A program made the position numbers and the translations under genes. The notes below the pieces were generated by a model, which searched no databases, was not told the origin of the DNA, and saw only the letters and a list, made by a program, of their open reading frames with translations. Positions 61,434 through 64,000 of a DNA stretch of 64,000 nucleotides are shown piece after piece (the first letter of the stretch is position 1; every line of letters starts with the position of its first letter). This stretch comes from Halobacteriovoraceae bacterium. Lineage in GTDB: Bacteria; Bdellovibrionota; Bacteriovoracia; Bacteriovoracales; Bacteriovoracaceae. The stretch spans positions 248,001-312,000 of the forward strand of contig JACKAK010000003.1 in the NCBI GenBank assembly GCA_020635115.1. The letters are read 5' to 3'.

Positions 61434-61461
61434 CTTGACAAAGATTTTAAAGATCCCATCT
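61434..61461 (+). promoter_or_regulatory. sigma32-type heat-shock promoter of htpG
   Basis: CTTGACA (61434-61440), a 14-bp spacer and CCCATCT (61455-61461) match the RpoH consensus CTTGAAA-N13-17-CCCATNT with one change. The transcript would start close to the htpG ribosome binding site (GGAGG before ATG 61490). Confidence 0.75.
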
Positions 61462-61489
61462 TCTCTTTGGAATCAAATTGGAGGTATAA

Positions 61490-63418
61490 ATGACACAACG
61501 TAAAGGCTCAATTTCAGTACAAACCACGGATATTTTTCCTATTATTAAAAAATGGCTCTATTCTGAGCACGATATCTTTTTAAGAGAATTAGTTGCCAAC
61601 GCAACTGACGCTATTACTAAAAGATCTCAAATCGCCAGAACTAGTAATCAAGAGATTCCAAGTGGAAAAATTCAAGTCGAAATAGACTCTAAAAAAGGTA
61701 CTGTCAGCATCACTGACAACGGTTTAGGTATGACTGAAGCAGAGGTGGAGAAATACATTGCACAGTTGGCCTTCTCTGGGGCCAAAGAATTTGTTGAAAA
61801 ATTAAAGGAACAAGGAATAGAACAAGAAAATGATATTATCGGAAAATTTGGACTTGGATTTTACTCTTCGTTCATGGTTGCTGATAGCGTCGTTGTAGAA
61901 TCTCTTTCCATGAATGAAAATGCTGTTGCGACAAAGTGGCAATGCGATGGTGAAACAGAATATATCTTTTCTGATTCAGAAAAAAATGAAATTGGTACGA
62001 AAATCACTCTAACAATAAATGAAGAAAATAAAGAATTCTTAAACAAGTACAAAATAAATGAAATTCTTAAAAAGTATTGTACTTTTTTACCTTATGAAAT
62101 TTTCGTTCATGAAATCAAAGAGAAAAAAGAAGATGACGAAAAATCTGATCATGAAACTCCAATAAATGACACAACTCCTCTATGGAAAAAAGATCCTAAA
62201 GAAATTACTGAAGATGAATATAAAGAATTTTATAGAAAAATGTTTCCTTTCGAATCTGATCCACTTTTTTGGATTCATCTCAATGTTGACCACCCCTTTA
62301 CCTTACAAGGTATTTTATATTTTCCAAAACTCAACCTCTCTCGCCCTGTCCAAGAAAGCAACATAAAACTCTACTGCAGACAGGTCTTTGTTTCGGAAAA
62401 CGTAAAAAATGTCATTCCAGATTTTCTCTCACTCCTTAAAGGAGCAATCGACTCCACGGATATACCTCTTAATGTCTCTAGATCTTCACTTCAAGGAGAT
62501 CCTAACATAAAAAAAATATCAAATTATGTTATTAAAAAAGTTGCAGAGGCCCTAAAAACACTCTTTAAGAAAGATAGAGAAAAATATGAAACTATCTGGA
62601 ATGATATTTCACTCTTTATCAAATATGGTGCAATTTCAGATACTAAATTTGATGACTTAATGAGAGAGAGAATTCTTTTTAGTAATAGTGATCAAAAACT
62701 TGTGACCCTTTCCGAGTATAAGGAAAGTGTACCTGAAAAATTTAAAGAAAAACTTGAGAACAAAATTATCTATTTTGAAAAAGGTAAGTCTGACGCTGCC
62801 TTAAGAAAAACATTAATTGCTCAGGGTGTTCAGGCCATTGAAACAGATGATCATATCGACCCTCACTTTATGCAACACGTTGAAGCAAAAAAACTCGACT
62901 CTATTGGAGAGATTACCTTTAGTTCTGTAGATGCTGAATTTCAAAACATTTTAGAATCTGAAAAAACTGATGAATCCGATATAAAAATTAAAGATTTATT
63001 TAAGAAATTTCTCTCCCCTTCTAAAGAAACTGAGAATGATAAAGAGGATAAAACGACAGAGTTGGTCTCTGAAGGACTTGAAGTTGAAATTCAAAAACTA
63101 AAAGGCTCTACAGCTCCAGCATATATCAAAGTTGATGAACAGATGAAGAGATTTTCAAAAATGGCCCAAAGCATGGGACAAAATAAGGACTCTTTTCCTA
63201 TTAAAAAAACACTTGTAATTAACCCTAATAGTCCTCTCATCCAAAACGCTCTTACAATTTCACAGAAAGGTGGAAATGATGAACTCGTTGAAAAAATTTG
63301 TCATCATGTAGAAGATTTGGCCCTCATTTCCTCAGAGGGACTTAAAGATGAATACAAAGATCTGTTTGTCCAGCGAAGTCAAGAACTTATTCAAAAACTA
63401 ACTGGTCTGGCCCTCTAA
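61490..63418 (+). CDS. htpG: Hsp90 chaperone HtpG
   Basis: 642 residues, close to the usual length. ATP-driven cytoplasmic chaperone. The N-terminal GHKL domain has LVANATDAI, DNGLGM and GKFGLGFYSSF; the middle domain has DPLFWIHLNVDHPF and LPLNVSRSSLQGD; the C-terminal dimer domain is present. Strong GGAGG before ATG and a sigma32-type promoter 29-56 bp upstream show heat-shock control. Confidence 0.98.
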   Translation: MTQRKGSISVQTTDIFPIIKKWLYSEHDIFLRELVANATDAITKRSQIARTSNQEIPSGKIQVEIDSKKGTVSITDNGLGMTEAEVEKYIAQLAFSGAKEFVEKLKEQGIEQENDIIGKFGLGFYSSFMVADSVVVESLSMNENAVATKWQCDGETEYIFSDSEKNEIGTKITLTINEENKEFLNKYKINEILKKYCTFLPYEIFVHEIKEKKEDDEKSDHETPINDTTPLWKKDPKEITEDEYKEFYRKMFPFESDPLFWIHLNVDHPFTLQGILYFPKLNLSRPVQESNIKLYCRQVFVSENVKNVIPDFLSLLKGAIDSTDIPLNVSRSSLQGDPNIKKISNYVIKKVAEALKTLFKKDREKYETIWNDISLFIKYGAISDTKFDDLMRERILFSNSDQKLVTLSEYKESVPEKFKEKLENKIIYFEKGKSDAALRKTLIAQGVQAIETDDHIDPHFMQHVEAKKLDSIGEITFSSVDAEFQNILESEKTDESDIKIKDLFKKFLSPSKETENDKEDKTTELVSEGLEVEIQKLKGSTAPAYIKVDEQMKRFSKMAQSMGQNKDSFPIKKTLVINPNSPLIQNALTISQKGGNDELVEKICHHVEDLALISSEGLKDEYKDLFVQRSQELIQKLTGLAL

Positions 63419-63444
63419 TTTAGTATTGAAACTTCTCAAGTGCT

Positions 63445-63481
63445 ATGAGATTCTCCTTTTGTAATGAAAGGAGAATCTCAT
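63445..63481 (+). promoter_or_regulatory. perfect hairpin covering RBS and start of aspT-like gene
   Basis: ATGAGATTCTCCTTT (63445-63459), loop TGTAATG, and AAAGGAGAATCTCAT (63467-63481): a perfect 15-bp stem. The right arm contains the Shine-Dalgarno AAAGGAG and the first two bases of the aminotransferase ATG, so the folded RNA would hide the ribosome binding site. It lies 26 bp after the htpG stop and has no U-run, so a plain terminator is less likely. Confidence 0.8.
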
Positions 63482-64000
63482 GTCCAAATATAGTGAATTA
63501 TCTTCAGATGAACTCAAAAAACTTGAAATGGATCTTTTGCTCGAACACAGAAATTTTGTTGAGCAAGGACTATCTTTGGACCTCACCAGAGGAAAACCTT
63601 CAACTGAGCAAGTTGCCCTTTCTGATAAATTAGATGGTATACTTGATAGAAATTTCCAAAGTAAAAGTGGAGTTGATGTTCGAAATTATGGTGGGCTGGA
63701 TGGACTTCCTGAGATGAAAGAATTGGCCAGTGCTATTTTAGAAACTCCTAAAGACAATATCATTATTGGTGGTAATAGTTCTCTAACTCTTATGCATCAA
63801 GTTATTTCAATGCTAAATTTCTATGGAAAAGATGGCGATATGAATGGCCAAGAACTTTCATGGAAAGCAGAATTTGAGGTCAAATTTTTATGCCCAGTTC
63901 CTGGATATGATCGTCATTTTACCATTTGTGAAAGTATGGGAATTGAAATGATTAAGGTTCCCCTTAAAAATAATCAACTCGATATTGATCTTATTGAAAC
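63480..64000 (+). CDS. aspartate aminotransferase, MocR-like class, partial
   Basis: The first 173 codons are present, and the frame is open at the right edge. The reading starts MSKYSELSSDELKKLEMDLL and contains LDLTRGKPS, DVRNYGGLDGLPEMK and IIGGNSSLTLMHQ, which are typical of the type Ic aspartate aminotransferase family (PLP-dependent, swaps amino groups between aspartate and 2-oxoglutarate). The PLP lysine lies beyond the edge. AAAGGAG lies 6 nt before ATG and is buried in the hairpin described above. Confidence 0.88.
   Translation, partial: MSKYSELSSDELKKLEMDLLLEHRNFVEQGLSLDLTRGKPSTEQVALSDKLDGILDRNFQSKSGVDVRNYGGLDGLPEMKELASAILETPKDNIIIGGNSSLTLMHQVISMLNFYGKDGDMNGQELSWKAEFEVKFLCPVPGYDRHFTICESMGIEMIKVPLKNNQLDIDLIE

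Noticed and set aside
1..64000. CRISPR arrays, tRNA or rRNA genes, insertion sequences, phage genes
   Set aside because: No regular spaced repeats, no cloverleaf or rRNA sequence, and no transposase, integrase or phage structural motif was found on either strand.

Overview
The window is an AT-rich bacterial chromosome segment, densely packed with about 58 protein genes on both strands. I see no rRNA, tRNA, CRISPR array, prophage, transposase or insertion sequence. The mix points to a predatory or saprophytic bacterium of the Bdellovibrio-and-like group, most likely the low-GC Bacteriovoracales (Bacteriovorax or Halobacteriovorax type). It includes many secreted or lipidated proteins unique to the window, VWA lipoproteins, a bactofilin with an L,D-transpeptidase, GGDEF proteins, a FliL-like protein, sigma28-like promoters and App1/LNS2 phosphatase relatives. 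This is an inference from gene content, not a phylogeny. GGCC is strikingly frequent for such an AT-rich sequence, in genes and between them.

Layout. 1-2151 (minus): MgtC-like membrane protein, acylphosphatase, then enolase, which runs off the left edge. 2219-8288: App1-like HAD phosphatase, alpha/beta hydrolase, small membrane protein, beta-carbonic anhydrase, C45-type Ntn-hydrolase, secreted unknown. 8431-13643: Ffh, small lipoprotein, Dus, an 89-aa unknown, a 350-bp gene-free stretch and a VWA lipoprotein with a 9-nt tandem repeat. 13673-20251: small esterase, DnaA-like AAA+ protein, lipoate ligase, a 705-aa secreted unknown and a secreted M48-like metallopeptidase. 20258-29979: an ASPA/GCS2-like pair, a macro-domain protein, a TrmFO-EamA-UXS-glycosyltransferase operon, NAD synthetase and an H1-like basic protein.

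30138-36463: secreted unknown, a second App1-like protein with a changed nucleophile, and a four-gene minus-strand operon. That operon encodes a pseudo-receiver/coiled-coil protein with repeated Thr motifs, a diguanylate cyclase, a metallophosphoesterase and a small membrane protein, and has a sigma28-like promoter. 36663-40216: L,D-transpeptidase, membrane coiled-coil protein and bactofilin, facing a periplasmic-anchored GGDEF protein. 40379-44756: a pair of M16-fold proteins without the zinc motif, a PhnP-like MBL hydrolase and alanine dehydrogenase. 44828-53830: two giant lipoproteins, a septation-protein homologue, a secreted S1-like protease, a FliL-like gene that looks leaderless, a 53-aa gene and a pseudo-rhomboid.

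54056-64000: secreted small protein, periplasmic DSP-type phosphatase, DsbA-like lipoprotein, an OmpR-type two-component pair, a one-domain asparaginase, and a 794-aa protein with five helical repeats. The window ends with htpG behind a sigma32-type promoter and an aspartate aminotransferase cut by the right edge, whose Shine-Dalgarno and start lie in a perfect 15-bp hairpin.

A theme is degenerate envelope enzymes: the rhomboid, S1 protease, App1-like protein and M16 pair each keep the fold signature but lack key catalytic residues.
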